64,000 nt of DNA from Zoogloea sp041911615 (GCF_041911615.1 NZ_JAYROR010000066.1:62001-126000); one strand, 5' to 3'. Shown: positions 49,829 to 60,812, numbered from the stretch's first letter. Translations and numbers: made by a program. The notes: generated from the letters alone by a model not told the origin.

Positions 49829-51367
49829 TCAGGGTTTGTCGGATTTGCGCCGGTCTTGATGACACTCGTGCAGACAATGGACGCTGCCGTCCTCGTTGGC
49901 GACTTCGAGGCGCACGGCGAAGCCCCACAGCCGGGCGACGTGCTTGAGGACTTCTTCGGTGTCGCCGGACAGGGGGCGGCGTTGGTAGGCCTGATGGCGC
50001 AGGGTGAGCGAGCGGTCGCCGCGCAGATCGACATTCCAGACCTGCAGGTTGGGTTCGCGGCTGCCCAGGTTGTAGTTGTCGGACAGGATCTCGCGCACCC
50101 GACGGTAGCCGCGCTCGTCGTGAATCGCGGAGATGCGCAGCCGATTGTCCTTGTCGTCGTCGAGGATGGCGAAGAGGCGGAAATCGCGCATCACCTTGGG
50201 CGACAGGAACTGGGCGACGAAGCTCTCGTCCTTGAAGTTGCGCATGGCGAAGTCGAAGGTCTCGCGCCAGTTGCTGCCGGCGATGTCGGGGAACCAGTGG
50301 CGGTCTTCGTCGGTGGGGTGCTCGCAGATGCGGCGGATGTCCTGCCACATGGCAAAGCCGAGGGCGTAGGGGTTGAGGCCGCGATACCACGGTTCGTTGT
50401 AGCCCGGCTGATAGACGACGTTGGTGTGGGAGTGGAGGAACTCCATCATGAAGCTGTCGGCGAGCAGCCCTTCGTCGTAGAGCGTATTGAGCAGGGTGTA
50501 GTGCCAGTAGGTGGCCCAGCCTTCGTTCATGACCTGGGTCTGACGCTGGGGGAAGAAGTACTGCCCGACCTTGCGCACGATGCGCACGACCTCGCGCTGC
50601 CAGGGTTCGAGGAGCGGGGCGTTCTTCTCGATGAAGTAGAGGAGGTTTTCCTGGGGCTCGGGCGGAAAGCGTTTGGTCTCGACGGTCTGCGTCCGGGCCT
50701 GGGCGGTGGGCAGGGTGCGCCACAGGTCGTTGACCTGGCTCTGGAGATATTCGGCGCGCTCCCGCTGGCGGGTGAGTTCCTTGTCGAGCGAGAGCCGGGC
50801 GGGGCGCTTGTAGCGGTCGACGCCGACGTTCATCAGGGCATGGCAGGAGTCGAGGAGCAGTTCGACGTCTTCTTCGCCGTAGCGCTCTTCGCATTCGGTG
50901 AGATAGTTCCGGGCGAAGATCAGGTAGTCGATGATGGCGTCGGCGTTGGTCCACTGGCGGAAAAGGTAATTGCCCTTGAAGAAGCTGTTGTGGCCGTAGG
51001 CGGCGTGGGCGATCACCAGCGCCTGCATCGTCATGGTGTTTTCTTCCATGAGGTAGGCGATGCAGGGGTTGGAGTTGATGACGATCTCGTAGGCGAGGCC
51101 CATCTGGCCCCTGCGGTAGCCCTTTTCGGTCTGCAGGAAGCTCTTGCCGAAGGACCAGTGGTGGTAATTGACGGGCATCCCGACGGACGAGTAGGCGTCC
51201 ATCATCTGCTCGGAGGTGATGAGCTCGACCTGAATCGGGTAGGTGTCGAGCCCGTACTCGCGCGCGACCCGGTCGATCTCGGCGTGGTAGGCCTCGATGA
51301 GTTCGAAGGTCCACTCGCCGGGGGCGGGCAAGGGCTTCCGGCGTCGGGGTTTGGTCGCTGTGCTCAT
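49829..51367 (-). CDS. spoVR: SpoVR family protein
   Basis: A 512-residue SpoVR/YcgB protein. Conserved blocks are YPIQVELITSEQMMDAYSSV, NPCIAYLMEENTMTMQ, ALVIAHAAYGHNSFFKGN and NEGWATYWHYTLLNTLYDEG; the paired His in HAAYGHNSFF may bind metal. In non-spore-formers it accompanies PrkA and YeaH, in stress and stationary phase; molecular function is unknown. ATG 51367 overlaps the yeaH stop by four bases. Third gene of the operon. Confidence 0.93.
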   Translation of the reverse strand: MSTATKPRRRKPLPAPGEWTFELIEAYHAEIDRVAREYGLDTYPIQVELITSEQMMDAYSSVGMPVNYHHWSFGKSFLQTEKGYRRGQMGLAYEIVINSNPCIAYLMEENTMTMQALVIAHAAYGHNSFFKGNYLFRQWTNADAIIDYLIFARNYLTECEERYGEEDVELLLDSCHALMNVGVDRYKRPARLSLDKELTRQRERAEYLQSQVNDLWRTLPTAQARTQTVETKRFPPEPQENLLYFIEKNAPLLEPWQREVVRIVRKVGQYFFPQRQTQVMNEGWATYWHYTLLNTLYDEGLLADSFMMEFLHSHTNVVYQPGYNEPWYRGLNPYALGFAMWQDIRRICEHPTDEDRHWFPDIAGSNWRETFDFAMRNFKDESFVAQFLSPKVMRDFRLFAILDDDKDNRLRISAIHDERGYRRVREILSDNYNLGSREPNLQVWNVDLRGDRSLTLRHQAYQRRPLSGDTEEVLKHVARLWGFAVRLEVANEDGSVHCLHECHQDRRKSDKP

Positions 51368-52629
51368 GCCAGTTTCTTCTTGAACAGTTCGCGGAACACC
51401 GGGTAGATGTCCGGCAGGCCTTCGATGTGTTGCATTGCAAAATTGCGCTGGTGGCCTGCCAGCTTTTCGTACTCGCGCCACAGGTTCTGCGGCTCGCCCG
51501 GGGTGATCTCGATGTAGGCGAAGTACTGCACGTAGGGCAGGATCGACTGGGCCAGCAGGTCGCGGCAGTGGGGCGAGTCGTTTTCCCAGTTGTCGCCGTC
51601 GGATGCCTGGGCGCCGTAGATGTTCCAGGCACCGTTGGCGTATCGCTGATGGAGGATGTCCTTCATCAGCTCGAGGGCGCTCGAAACCACGGTGCCTCCC
51701 GATTCTCGGGAGTGAAAGAAGTCTTCCTCGTTCACCTCTTTGGCCACGGTGTGGTGGCGGATGAACACCACTTCGATGTGCTCGTAGGTGCGGGTGAGGA
51801 AGAGGTAGAGCAGCATGAAGAAGCGCTTGGCGGTGGCCTTCTTGTCCTCGTCCATCGAGCCCGACACGTCCATGATGCAGAACATCACCGCCTGGGTGGT
51901 CGGCTTGGGCACCTTGATGCGGTTGTTGTAGCGCAGGTCGAAGGTGTCGATGAACGGGATCGCCTCGATCTTGGCACGCAGGATGCCGATTTCGTCCTTC
52001 AAGCGGATCACCTCGGGATCGTCGTCGGTGCGTGTCTCGAGGAGTTCTTCCAGCTGTTTCTGCAGCTCACGCAGCGTGCCGCGGTAAGGTGACGACAGCG
52101 CCAGCCGGCGGCCGAGCGCGCCCCGCAGCGAGCGCACCACGTTGATGTTGGCTGGCGTGCCGTCGTTGGTGAAGCCGGCGCGCTGGCTCTTGTATTCGTG
52201 GATGCGGGCGAGCTGGGTCTTGACCAGATTGGGGAGCGCCAGATCGTCGAAGAAGACATCGAGGAATTCCTCGCGGGAGAGGTTGAAGACGAAGTCGTCC
52301 TCGCCTTCCCCCTCCTTGCTCGCCTTGCCCTTGCCGCTTCCACCGCCGCCACCCGACGGTCGCGGAAGCTCGTCGCCGGTGGAGAACTGGTCGTTGCCGG
52401 TGAAGATGGTCTCCCACACGCCGCCGTGACCGTGGTGAAACTGGGGTTCCGACAGATCGCGGGCGGGAATCGAGACGCTTTCGCCGTTATCGAGATCCTT
52501 GATCGAGCGACCGGCGATGGCGTCCGCCACCGCCTCGCGGATCTGGTGCTTGAACCGGCGCATGAACCGCTGCCGGTTGACTGCGCTCTTGTTCTTGCTG
52601 TCGAACCGGCGATCGATGATTCGGACCAT
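51364..52629 (-). CDS. yeaH: YeaH/YhbH family protein (DUF444, VWA-like)
   Basis: A 421-residue DUF444 protein. N-terminus RIIDRRFDSKNKSAVNRQRF; then a Gly/Lys-rich flexible segment (GGGGGSGKGKASKEGEGE, about 95-112); and a C-terminal VWA-like domain with the MIDAS motif MDVSGSMDEDKK. It acts with PrkA, possibly as its substrate or regulator. ATG 52629 fits the family start. Overlaps spoVR by four bases and lies 58 bp after prkA. Confidence 0.93.
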   Translation of the reverse strand: MVRIIDRRFDSKNKSAVNRQRFMRRFKHQIREAVADAIAGRSIKDLDNGESVSIPARDLSEPQFHHGHGGVWETIFTGNDQFSTGDELPRPSGGGGGSGKGKASKEGEGEDDFVFNLSREEFLDVFFDDLALPNLVKTQLARIHEYKSQRAGFTNDGTPANINVVRSLRGALGRRLALSSPYRGTLRELQKQLEELLETRTDDDPEVIRLKDEIGILRAKIEAIPFIDTFDLRYNNRIKVPKPTTQAVMFCIMDVSGSMDEDKKATAKRFFMLLYLFLTRTYEHIEVVFIRHHTVAKEVNEEDFFHSRESGGTVVSSALELMKDILHQRYANGAWNIYGAQASDGDNWENDSPHCRDLLAQSILPYVQYFAYIEITPGEPQNLWREYEKLAGHQRNFAMQHIEGLPDIYPVFRELFKKKLA

Positions 52630-52687
52630 TCGAGCCTCTGGAGCAGTTACGGCGGCGCCGGCCACGCGCGGGGCCGGCTGGGGGCCG

Positions 52688-54610
52688 TCAGGACGACTTG
52701 CGGACGCGCAGGTACCACTCGCAGAGCAAGCGCACCTGCTTCTCGGTGTAGCCCTTTTCGATCATGCGATTGACGAAATTCTGGTGCTTCTTCTGCTCGT
52801 CGCCGCTGGCCTTGGCGTTGAAGCTGATCACCGGCAGCAGATCCTCGGTGTTGGAGAACATCTTCTTCTCGATCACCGCGCGAAGCTTTTCGTAGCTCGT
52901 CCAGCTCGGGTTCTTGCCGTTGTTCTTGGCGCGGGCGCGCAGCACGAAGTTCACCACCTCATTGCGGAAGTCCTTCGGGTTGCTGATGCCGGCCGGCTTC
53001 TCGATCTTCTCGAGTTCGTCGTTGAGCGCGTTGCGGTCGAGTATCTCGCCGGTGTTCTGGTCGCGGTACTCTTGGTCCTGAATCCAGAAGTCGGCGTAGG
53101 TCACATAGCGGTCGAAGATGTTCTGACCGTACTCGCTGTAGCTCTCCAGGTAGGCGGTCTGGATTTCCTTGCCGATGAACTCGGCGTAGCGCGGGGCCAG
53201 GTATTCCTTGATGAAGGCGAGGTACTTGGCTTCGTTTTCGGGCGGGTACTGCTCCTGGGCGATCTGTTGCTCGAGTACGTACATCAGATGCACCGGGTTG
53301 GCCGCCACTTCGCGGTGGTCGAAATTGAACACCTTGGAGAGCACCTTGAAGGCGAAGCGGGTCGATAGACCGGTCATGCCTTCGTCGACACCGGCGTAGT
53401 CGCGGTATTCCTGGTAGCTCTTCGCCTTGGGGTCGGTGTCCTTGAGGTTCTCGCCGTCGTAGACGCGCATCTTGGAGAACAGGCTGGAATTCTCGGGTTC
53501 CTTGATGCGCGACAGCACCGCGAATTGCGCCATCATCTTGAGCGTATCGGGCGCGCAGGGCGCCCGGGACAAGGAGCTGTTGGCGAGCAGCTTCTCGTAG
53601 ATCCGCACCTCGTCCGACGTGCGCAGGCAATACGGCACCTTGACGGTGTAGATGCGGTCGAGGAAGGCCTCGTTGTTGCGGTTGTTCTTGAACGCCGTCC
53701 ACTCGGATTCGTTTGAGTGGGCCATCACGATGCCGTCGAAGGGAATCGCACCGAAGCCCTCGGTACCCTTGTAATTGCCCTCCTGGGTGGCGGTGAGCAG
53801 CGGATGCAACACCTTGATCGGCGCCTTGAACATCTCGACGAACTCCAGCAGACCCCGATTGGCGAGGCACAGACCGCCCGAGTACGAATAGGCGTCCGGA
53901 TCGTCCTGGGAGTATTGCTCGAGCTTGCGGATGTCGATCTTGCCCACCAGCGACGAGATGTCCTGGTTGTTCTCGTCGCCCGGCTCGGTCTTCGCGACGG
54001 CGATCTGACGCAGCACCGAGGGGCGCAGCTTGACCACGCGGAACTTGGTGACGTCGCCGTTGAACTCGTGCAGGCGCTTCACCGCCCACGGGCTCATGAT
54101 GGTATTGAGATAGCGGCGAGGGATGCCGTAGTCGTCCTCCAGGATTGCGCCGTCCTCCGCCGCATTGAACAGCCCCAATGGCGATTCATGCACCGGCGAG
54201 CCCTTGATCGCGTAAAACGGAATCCGCTCGACCAGCGTCTTGAGCTTCTCGGCCAGGGAGCTCTTGCCGCCGCCCACCGGCCCCAGCAGGTACAGGATCT
54301 GTTTCTTTTCTTCCAGCCCCTGGGCGGCGTGCCGGAAATACGACACGATGTTCTCGATCGACTCTTCCATTCCGTAGAAATCGCGGAAGGCCGGGTAGAT
54401 CTTGATCATCTTGTTGGAAAAGATGCGGGACAGTCGCGGGTCGAGCCGGGTATCGACGAGTTCGGGTTCGCCGATCGCCTGCAGCATCCGTTCGGCCGAC
54501 GTGGCGTACGCCAGTGGCTCGGTCTTGCACAGTTCCAGGTATTCCTGGACCGACATTTCCTCTTCCCGGGTCGATTCGTAGCGGGTCTGGAAGCTGGTGA
54601 AGATACTCAT
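52688..54610 (-). CDS. prkA: PrkA serine protein kinase (YeaG-like)
   Basis: A 640-residue AAA+ protein/kinase. Walker A is GPVGGGKSS (110-118); the C-terminal PrkA domain (about 390-640) has the kinase-like fold with QEYRDYAGVDEGMTGLSTRF. In E. coli YeaG is induced by nitrogen starvation and stationary phase; in some Gram-positive bacteria PrkA acts as a protease. ATG 54610 has GGGAGA upstream and is chosen over ATG 54634. First gene of the prkA-yeaH-spoVR operon, divergent from tig across 395 bp. Confidence 0.94.
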   Translation of the reverse strand: MSIFTSFQTRYESTREEEMSVQEYLELCKTEPLAYATSAERMLQAIGEPELVDTRLDPRLSRIFSNKMIKIYPAFRDFYGMEESIENIVSYFRHAAQGLEEKKQILYLLGPVGGGKSSLAEKLKTLVERIPFYAIKGSPVHESPLGLFNAAEDGAILEDDYGIPRRYLNTIMSPWAVKRLHEFNGDVTKFRVVKLRPSVLRQIAVAKTEPGDENNQDISSLVGKIDIRKLEQYSQDDPDAYSYSGGLCLANRGLLEFVEMFKAPIKVLHPLLTATQEGNYKGTEGFGAIPFDGIVMAHSNESEWTAFKNNRNNEAFLDRIYTVKVPYCLRTSDEVRIYEKLLANSSLSRAPCAPDTLKMMAQFAVLSRIKEPENSSLFSKMRVYDGENLKDTDPKAKSYQEYRDYAGVDEGMTGLSTRFAFKVLSKVFNFDHREVAANPVHLMYVLEQQIAQEQYPPENEAKYLAFIKEYLAPRYAEFIGKEIQTAYLESYSEYGQNIFDRYVTYADFWIQDQEYRDQNTGEILDRNALNDELEKIEKPAGISNPKDFRNEVVNFVLRARAKNNGKNPSWTSYEKLRAVIEKKMFSNTEDLLPVISFNAKASGDEQKKHQNFVNRMIEKGYTEKQVRLLCEWYLRVRKSS

Positions 54611-55005
54611 CTGAGGTCTCCCGGAACTGGGCACCTGGCGGCGGGTGCCGAATCGCCGTGGTCCGTGCTACAAGAACGGCGCGTGACGCAGATAATCGAG
54701 TGAGCACCTCGTTAGCGGGCGGTCATCCGATCAAGCTGGAGGAGTAGGGTGGTTTCACAGTTATGTGATAGCCGAACGGCGGCCGGAGTTCCATTCGAAC
54801 GGTGTGAGTTTTTCATCACTGATGCGCCAAAACCACGTATCGGCGCGCATTGCAGACCGACCTGCAGACCAATCGGTGGGCTGTGTTAGACTAAAGGTTT
54901 TTCCGACGACTCCACGGCGGGCGGGAACAGGGAAACACGCGTCTTGCAGCGTGTTTTCTGGCACTGTCGTGGGGCGTCATTGTCAAGAACGATCAGGAAA
55001 TTTTC
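54611..55005. other. 395-bp divergent control region between prkA and tig
   Basis: No credible gene. It holds the promoters of both flanking genes, though no hexamer pair is convincing; TAGACT (54887-54892) may be the tig -10. TCACA-GTTA-TGTGA (54755-54768) is an inverted repeat but in the opposite sense to a CRP site. The tig leader hairpin is listed separately. No sigma-32 or sigma-54 element was seen. Confidence 0.6.
54933..54956 (+). other. hairpin in the tig 5' leader
   Basis: AAACACGC (54933-54940), loop GTCTTGCA, GCGTGTTT (54949-54956), followed by TC. Eight perfect pairs, 50 bp upstream of the tig ATG. The T run is too short for a clear terminator; it may stabilise or attenuate the transcript. 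Confidence 0.45.
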
Positions 55006-56310
55006 ATGAGCAACCAGGAAACCGTGGTGAGCGCACTCGAGCGCCGTATCGACATGTCCGTGCAACTGGCCGACATCGAAAAAGACGTCGAAGCGCGTCT
55101 GAAGAAGATGTCGCGCACCGTCAAGATGCCGGGCTTCCGTCCGGGCAAGGTGCCGTTCCGCATGGTGGCCCAGTCCTACGGTCCGCAGGCGCGTTCGGAA
55201 GCCATCGGCGCAGCGGTCGAGCGTGTGCTGGGCGAGCAGCTCCAGGCGCAGAGCCTGCGTGTGGCCGGCTACCCCAACATCGAGCCGAAGGAATCCAGCG
55301 CCGAAGGCACCCTGGAATTCACCGCCGTCTTCGAGGTCTACCCGGAAGTGACCATCGCCGACGTCAGCGCCCAGGAAGTCGAGCGCCCGCAGCTCGAAGT
55401 GGGTGACGCCGAAGTCGACAAGACCATCGACGTCCTGCGCAAGCAGCGCACCACCTTCGTCGCCACCGAGCGTGCCGCCCAGGACGGTGACCGCGTGGTC
55501 GTCGATTTCACCGGCCGTAAGGAGGGTGTCGAGTTCGAAGGCGGCAAGGCGACCGATTTCCCGTTCGTGATCGGCGGCGGCCAGATGCTCAAGGATTTCG
55601 AGACCGCCGTGCTGGGTCTGAAGGTGGGCGAAAGCAAGACTTTCGACATGACCTTCCCGGCCGATTACCACGCTGCCAACCTGGCTGGCCAGACCGTCCA
55701 ATTCGACGTGGTCGTGAAGAAGGTCGAAGAGCCAAAGCTGCCCGAAGTGGATGCCGAGTTCGCCAAGTCCCTCGGCATTGCCGACGGCGACGTCGCCAAG
55801 ATGCGCGAAGAAGTGAAGGGCAACCTGGAGCGTGAAGTGAAGCGCCGCATCCAGGCCAAGATCAAGGAGCGCGTAATGAACGTGCTGATCGACACCCACC
55901 CGATCGAAGTGCCGAAGGCGCTGGTCGCTCAAGAATCCCAGCAGCTGGCCGAAAACGCCAAGCGCGATTTCGAAGCCCGCGGCATGAAGACCAAGGATCT
56001 GCCGATCGACGCCAGCTGGTTCGGCGAGCAGGCCGCCCGCCGCGTCAAGCTCGGCCTGATCATGTCCGAACTCGTGAAGAGCAAGGAACTGCACGCCAAG
56101 CCGGAGCAGATTCGTGCCACCATCGAAGACTTCGCCGCCAGCTACGAAGATCCGAGCGAAGTGGTGGGTTGGTACTACTCCCAGCCCCAGCGTCTGGCCC
56201 AGGCCGAAGCGCTGGTGATCGAGGACAACGTGGTGGAGTGGGTCGTCAGCAACGCCAAGACGACCGACAAGGCCATTTCTTTTGACGAGCTGATGGGCAA
56301 TGCGGCTTAA
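55006..56310 (+). CDS. tig: trigger factor, ribosome-associated chaperone
   Basis: A 434-residue trigger factor. The N-terminal ribosome-binding domain has the signature GFRPGKVP (E. coli GFRRGKVP-like); the FKBP-type prolyl isomerase domain (about 160-245) begins DGDRVVVDFTGR; the C-terminal helical chaperone domain follows. It binds L23 at the tunnel exit and protects nascent chains. ATG 55006 (AGGAAATTTTC upstream). First gene of tig-clpP-clpX-lon. Confidence 0.97.
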   Translation: MSNQETVVSALERRIDMSVQLADIEKDVEARLKKMSRTVKMPGFRPGKVPFRMVAQSYGPQARSEAIGAAVERVLGEQLQAQSLRVAGYPNIEPKESSAEGTLEFTAVFEVYPEVTIADVSAQEVERPQLEVGDAEVDKTIDVLRKQRTTFVATERAAQDGDRVVVDFTGRKEGVEFEGGKATDFPFVIGGGQMLKDFETAVLGLKVGESKTFDMTFPADYHAANLAGQTVQFDVVVKKVEEPKLPEVDAEFAKSLGIADGDVAKMREEVKGNLEREVKRRIQAKIKERVMNVLIDTHPIEVPKALVAQESQQLAENAKRDFEARGMKTKDLPIDASWFGEQAARRVKLGLIMSELVKSKELHAKPEQIRATIEDFAASYEDPSEVVGWYYSQPQRLAQAEALVIEDNVVEWVVSNAKTTDKAISFDELMGNAA

Positions 56311-56331
56311 TTCCGCGGAGAGCGACAGTAA

Positions 56332-56976
56332 ATGAATCCATTGACACCCCCGTTTTCGCGTAGTGACTGGGATCCGGTCGGCCTCGGCCTGATTCCCATG
56401 GTGGTCGAGCAGAGCGGCCGCGGCGAGCGGTCGTACGACATCTACTCGCGCCTGCTCAAGGAGCGGGTGGTGTTTCTGGTCGGGCCGGTCACCGACGTGA
56501 CCGCCAACCTGATCGTCGCTCAATTGCTGTTCCTCGAGTCCGAGAATCCGGACAAGGACATTTTCTTCTACATCAATTCCCCGGGTGGCTCGGTGACCGC
56601 CGGCATGGCGATCTACGACACCATGCAGTTCATCAAGCCGGACGTGAGCACCCTGTGCATCGGGCAGGCGGCCAGCATGGGCGCCTTCCTGCTCGCGGCC
56701 GGGGCGAAGGACAAGCGCTTCTCGCTGCCGAACTCCCGGGTCATGATCCACCAGCCGCTGGGTGGCTTCCAGGGTCAGGCCTCGGACATCGAGATCCACG
56801 CCCGCGAGATTCTCGCCCTGCGTGCCAAGCTCAATGCCATGCTCGCCAAGCACACCGGCCAGCCGGTCGAGGCCATCGAGCGCGACACCGACCGGGACAA
56901 CTTCATGTCGGCCGAAGAGGCGATGCGCTACGGCATCGTCGACAAGGTCCTCAGCAGCCGCGCCGACGCGGTTTGA
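56332..56976 (+). CDS. clpP: ATP-dependent Clp protease proteolytic subunit
   Basis: A 214-residue serine protease that forms the 14-mer chamber. Catalytic Ser is in GQAASMGAFL, His in MIHQPLGGFQG and Asp in RDTDRDNFMSA. The short N-terminal propeptide (MNPLTPPFSRSDWDP) precedes the mature region GLIPMVVEQSGRGER. ATG 56332, 21 bp after tig, with GGAGAGCGA upstream. Followed by clpX 39 bp later. Confidence 0.98.
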   Translation: MNPLTPPFSRSDWDPVGLGLIPMVVEQSGRGERSYDIYSRLLKERVVFLVGPVTDVTANLIVAQLLFLESENPDKDIFFYINSPGGSVTAGMAIYDTMQFIKPDVSTLCIGQAASMGAFLLAAGAKDKRFSLPNSRVMIHQPLGGFQGQASDIEIHAREILALRAKLNAMLAKHTGQPVEAIERDTDRDNFMSAEEAMRYGIVDKVLSSRADAV

Positions 56977-57015
56977 GTTGTCCCCCCGCATTCAGTACAG
57001 AGAGAAAGGGCAGTA

Positions 57016-58287
<1,272 letters not shown>

Positions 58288-58317
58288 CATCGAGCAGAAG
58301 TTATTTTCTTCCGACTG

Positions 58318-58346
58318 CTTGAATTGATGTCACTGAGGCCCCAGAT
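58318..58346 (+). promoter_or_regulatory. sigma-32-type promoter of lon, -10 inside a palindrome
   Basis: CTTGAA (58318-58323), 15-bp spacer, CCCCAGAT (58339-58346), close to CTTGAAA/CCCCATNT. The -10 lies in AGGCCCC-AGAT-GGGGCCT (58336-58353), a perfect 7+4+7 inverted repeat that may be a clpX-lon hairpin or operator. Confidence 0.6.
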
Positions 58347-58375
58347 GGGGCCTTAGTGCCTTTAAAGGAATAATC

Positions 58376-60790
58376 ATGTCGAGCACGCTTGACCTCACCG
58401 AAGACCAGATCGAACTGCCGCTGCTTCCGCTGCGCGATGTCGTGGTCTTCCCGCACATGGTGATCCCGCTGTTCGTGGGTCGCCCCAAGTCCATCAAGGC
58501 GCTCGAAAACGCCATGGAGGCCGGCAAGAGCATCCTGCTGGTGGCGCAGAAATCCGCCGCCAAGGACGAGCCTTCGGCCGACGATCTATACGACCTGGGC
58601 TGCATCGCCAACATCCTGCAGATGCTCAAGCTGCCCGACGGCACCGTGAAGGTGCTGGTTGAAGGGGTGCAGCGCGCCCGCGTGGTTTCGGTTGAAGACC
58701 TGCGTACGCTGTTCGTCGCCAAGGCCCAGCCGATGCCCGCCGCCGAGACGCCGGACAACGAGGTCGAGGCCATGCGACGGGCGATCATCAGCCAGTTCGA
58801 CCAGTACGTTAAGCTCAACAAGAAGATTCCGCCGGAAATCCTCAGCTCCCTGTCGGGTATCGAGGAGCCGGGTCGTCTCGCCGATACCATCGCCGCGCAC
58901 CTGCCGCTCAAGCTCGAGCAGAAGCAGGAGATCCTCGAGATGTTCGATGCCGGCGAGCGCCTCGAGCGCCTGCTTAACCAGCTCGAAACCGAACTCGACA
59001 TCCTGCAGGTCGAAAAGCGCATCCGCGGCCGCGTCAAGCGCCAGATGGAGAAGAGCCAGCGCGAGTATTACCTGAACGAACAGGTCAAGGCCATCCAGAA
59101 AGAGCTCGGCGAAGGCGAGGACGGCGCCGATCTCGAGGAGATGGACAAGAAGATCAAGGCCGCCGGCATGACCAAGGAGGCCATGGCGAAGGCTCAGGCC
59201 GAGTTGAAGAAGCTGCGCCTGATGTCGCCGATGTCCGCGGAAGCCACGGTTGTTCGCAATTACATCGAGACCCTGGTCGGCCTGCCCTGGAAGAAGAAAT
59301 CGCGCATCAGCAAGGATCTGGCCGAAGCCGAGAAGGTGCTCGACACCGAGCACTACGGCCTCGAGAAGGTCAAGGAACGCATTCTTGAATATCTTGCCGT
59401 GCAGCAGCGCGTCGACAAGCTCAAGGCGCCGATCCTGTGCCTCGTCGGCCCTCCGGGCGTCGGCAAGACCTCCCTCGGCCAGTCGGTGGCGCGCGCCACC
59501 AACCGCAAGTTCGTGCGCATGAGCCTCGGCGGTGTGCGTGATGAGGCCGAGATCCGTGGCCACCGTCGCACCTACATCGGCTCGATGCCGGGCAAGATCC
59601 TGCAGAACATGTCAAAGGTTGCCGTGCGCAACCCGCTGTTCCTGCTGGATGAAGTGGACAAGATGGGCCAGGATTTCCGCGGCGATCCGTCGTCGGCGCT
59701 GTTGGAGGTGCTCGATCCCGAACAGAACTCGACCTTCGTCGACCACTACATCGAAGTCGAATACGACCTGTCGGACGTGATGTTCGTGGCTACCGCCAAC
59801 ACCCTCAATATCCCGGCGCCGCTCCTCGACCGGATGGAGCTCATCCGTCTGTCGGGCTACACCGAGGACGAGAAGGTCAACATCGCCCAGCGCTACCTTG
59901 TTCCGAAGCAGATGAAGAACAACGGGATCAAGCGGGAAGAGCTGTCGGTGACCGAAGACGCCATTCGCGACATCGTGCGCTTCTACACCCGTGAAGCGGG
60001 GGTGCGGGGTCTCGAGCGCGAGGTTTCTAAGGTCTGCCGCAAGGTCGTCAAAGCGCTGGTCCTCGGCAAGCGCAAGGCCAAGGTGGTGGTGAATGCGAAG
60101 AACATCGACAAGTACCTGGGCGTGCGCAAGTACACCTTCGGCGTTGCCGAAAAGGAAAACCAGGTTGGTCAGGTCACCGGCCTTGCCTGGACCGAAGTGG
60201 GCGGCGAACTGCTGACCGTCGAAGCCGTGGCGCTGCCGGGCAAGGGCAAGATCATGACCACCGGCAAGCTCGGCGAGGTCATGCAGGAGTCCATCCAGGC
60301 GGCCCTGTCGGTGGTGCGTCGGCGTTCCAAGTCGCTCGGTATCCAGGAGGATTTCTATCAGAAGTCCGACATCCACATCCACCTGCCGGAAGGTGCGATT
60401 CCGAAGGACGGTCCGTCCGCCGGTATCGCCATCTGCACCGGTCTGGTGTCGGTGCTCACCGGTATCCCGGTGCGTTGCGACGTGGCGATGACTGGCGAAA
60501 TCACCCTGCGCGGCGAAGTCCTGCCGATCGGCGGCCTCAAGGAGAAGCTGCTGGCGGCCGTGCGCGGTGGCATCACCCGTGCGCTGATCCCCCAGGAGAA
60601 CGTCAAGGACCTGACCGAGATTCCGGATAACGTGAAGAACGAGCTGGAGATCATCCCGGTCAAGTGGATCGATCAGGTGCTGGAGCACGCCCTCGAGCGC
60701 ATGCCCGAGGCCCTGCCCGAGACCCCGGCGGCCGAAGTCGCGGTCAAACCGGCGGAGCCCGTCGAAAACGGCGATGTCGTGAAGCACTGA
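58376..60790 (+). CDS. lon: Lon ATP-dependent serine protease
   Basis: An 804-residue LonA. N-terminal substrate-binding LON domain (about 10-200, LPLLPLRDVVVFPHMVIPLF), coiled coil (about 200-300), AAA+ with Walker A GPPGVGKTSL and Walker B LFLLDEVDKMG, and the protease domain with the Ser-Lys dyad in PKDGPSAGIA and GGLKEKLLAA. It degrades misfolded and regulatory proteins. ATG 58376 has AAAGGA upstream. A sigma-32-type promoter and downstream terminator bracket it as a single-gene unit at the end of the cluster. Confidence 0.98.
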   Translation: MSSTLDLTEDQIELPLLPLRDVVVFPHMVIPLFVGRPKSIKALENAMEAGKSILLVAQKSAAKDEPSADDLYDLGCIANILQMLKLPDGTVKVLVEGVQRARVVSVEDLRTLFVAKAQPMPAAETPDNEVEAMRRAIISQFDQYVKLNKKIPPEILSSLSGIEEPGRLADTIAAHLPLKLEQKQEILEMFDAGERLERLLNQLETELDILQVEKRIRGRVKRQMEKSQREYYLNEQVKAIQKELGEGEDGADLEEMDKKIKAAGMTKEAMAKAQAELKKLRLMSPMSAEATVVRNYIETLVGLPWKKKSRISKDLAEAEKVLDTEHYGLEKVKERILEYLAVQQRVDKLKAPILCLVGPPGVGKTSLGQSVARATNRKFVRMSLGGVRDEAEIRGHRRTYIGSMPGKILQNMSKVAVRNPLFLLDEVDKMGQDFRGDPSSALLEVLDPEQNSTFVDHYIEVEYDLSDVMFVATANTLNIPAPLLDRMELIRLSGYTEDEKVNIAQRYLVPKQMKNNGIKREELSVTEDAIRDIVRFYTREAGVRGLEREVSKVCRKVVKALVLGKRKAKVVVNAKNIDKYLGVRKYTFGVAEKENQVGQVTGLAWTEVGGELLTVEAVALPGKGKIMTTGKLGEVMQESIQAALSVVRRRSKSLGIQEDFYQKSDIHIHLPEGAIPKDGPSAGIAICTGLVSVLTGIPVRCDVAMTGEITLRGEVLPIGGLKEKLLAAVRGGITRALIPQENVKDLTEIPDNVKNELEIIPVKWIDQVLEHALERMPEALPETPAAEVAVKPAEPVENGDVVKH

Positions 60791-60812
60791 CGGATCGCCC
60801 GCAGCGTAAAAG

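Noticed and set aside
49829..51367. SpoVR as evidence of sporulation
   Set aside because: The protein is common in non-sporulating proteobacteria with PrkA and YeaH; no other sporulation gene is present.
48641..51406. A 921-codon plus-strand frame across the U32, dnaJ-like and spoVR genes
   Set aside because: It spans three well-supported minus-strand genes and their gaps; composition is that of an antisense shadow.
54755..54768. Possible CRP site TCACA-GTTA-TGTGA between prkA and tig
   Set aside because: The half-sites are in the reverse order to CRP (TGTGA-N6-TCACA) and the spacer is four, not six.
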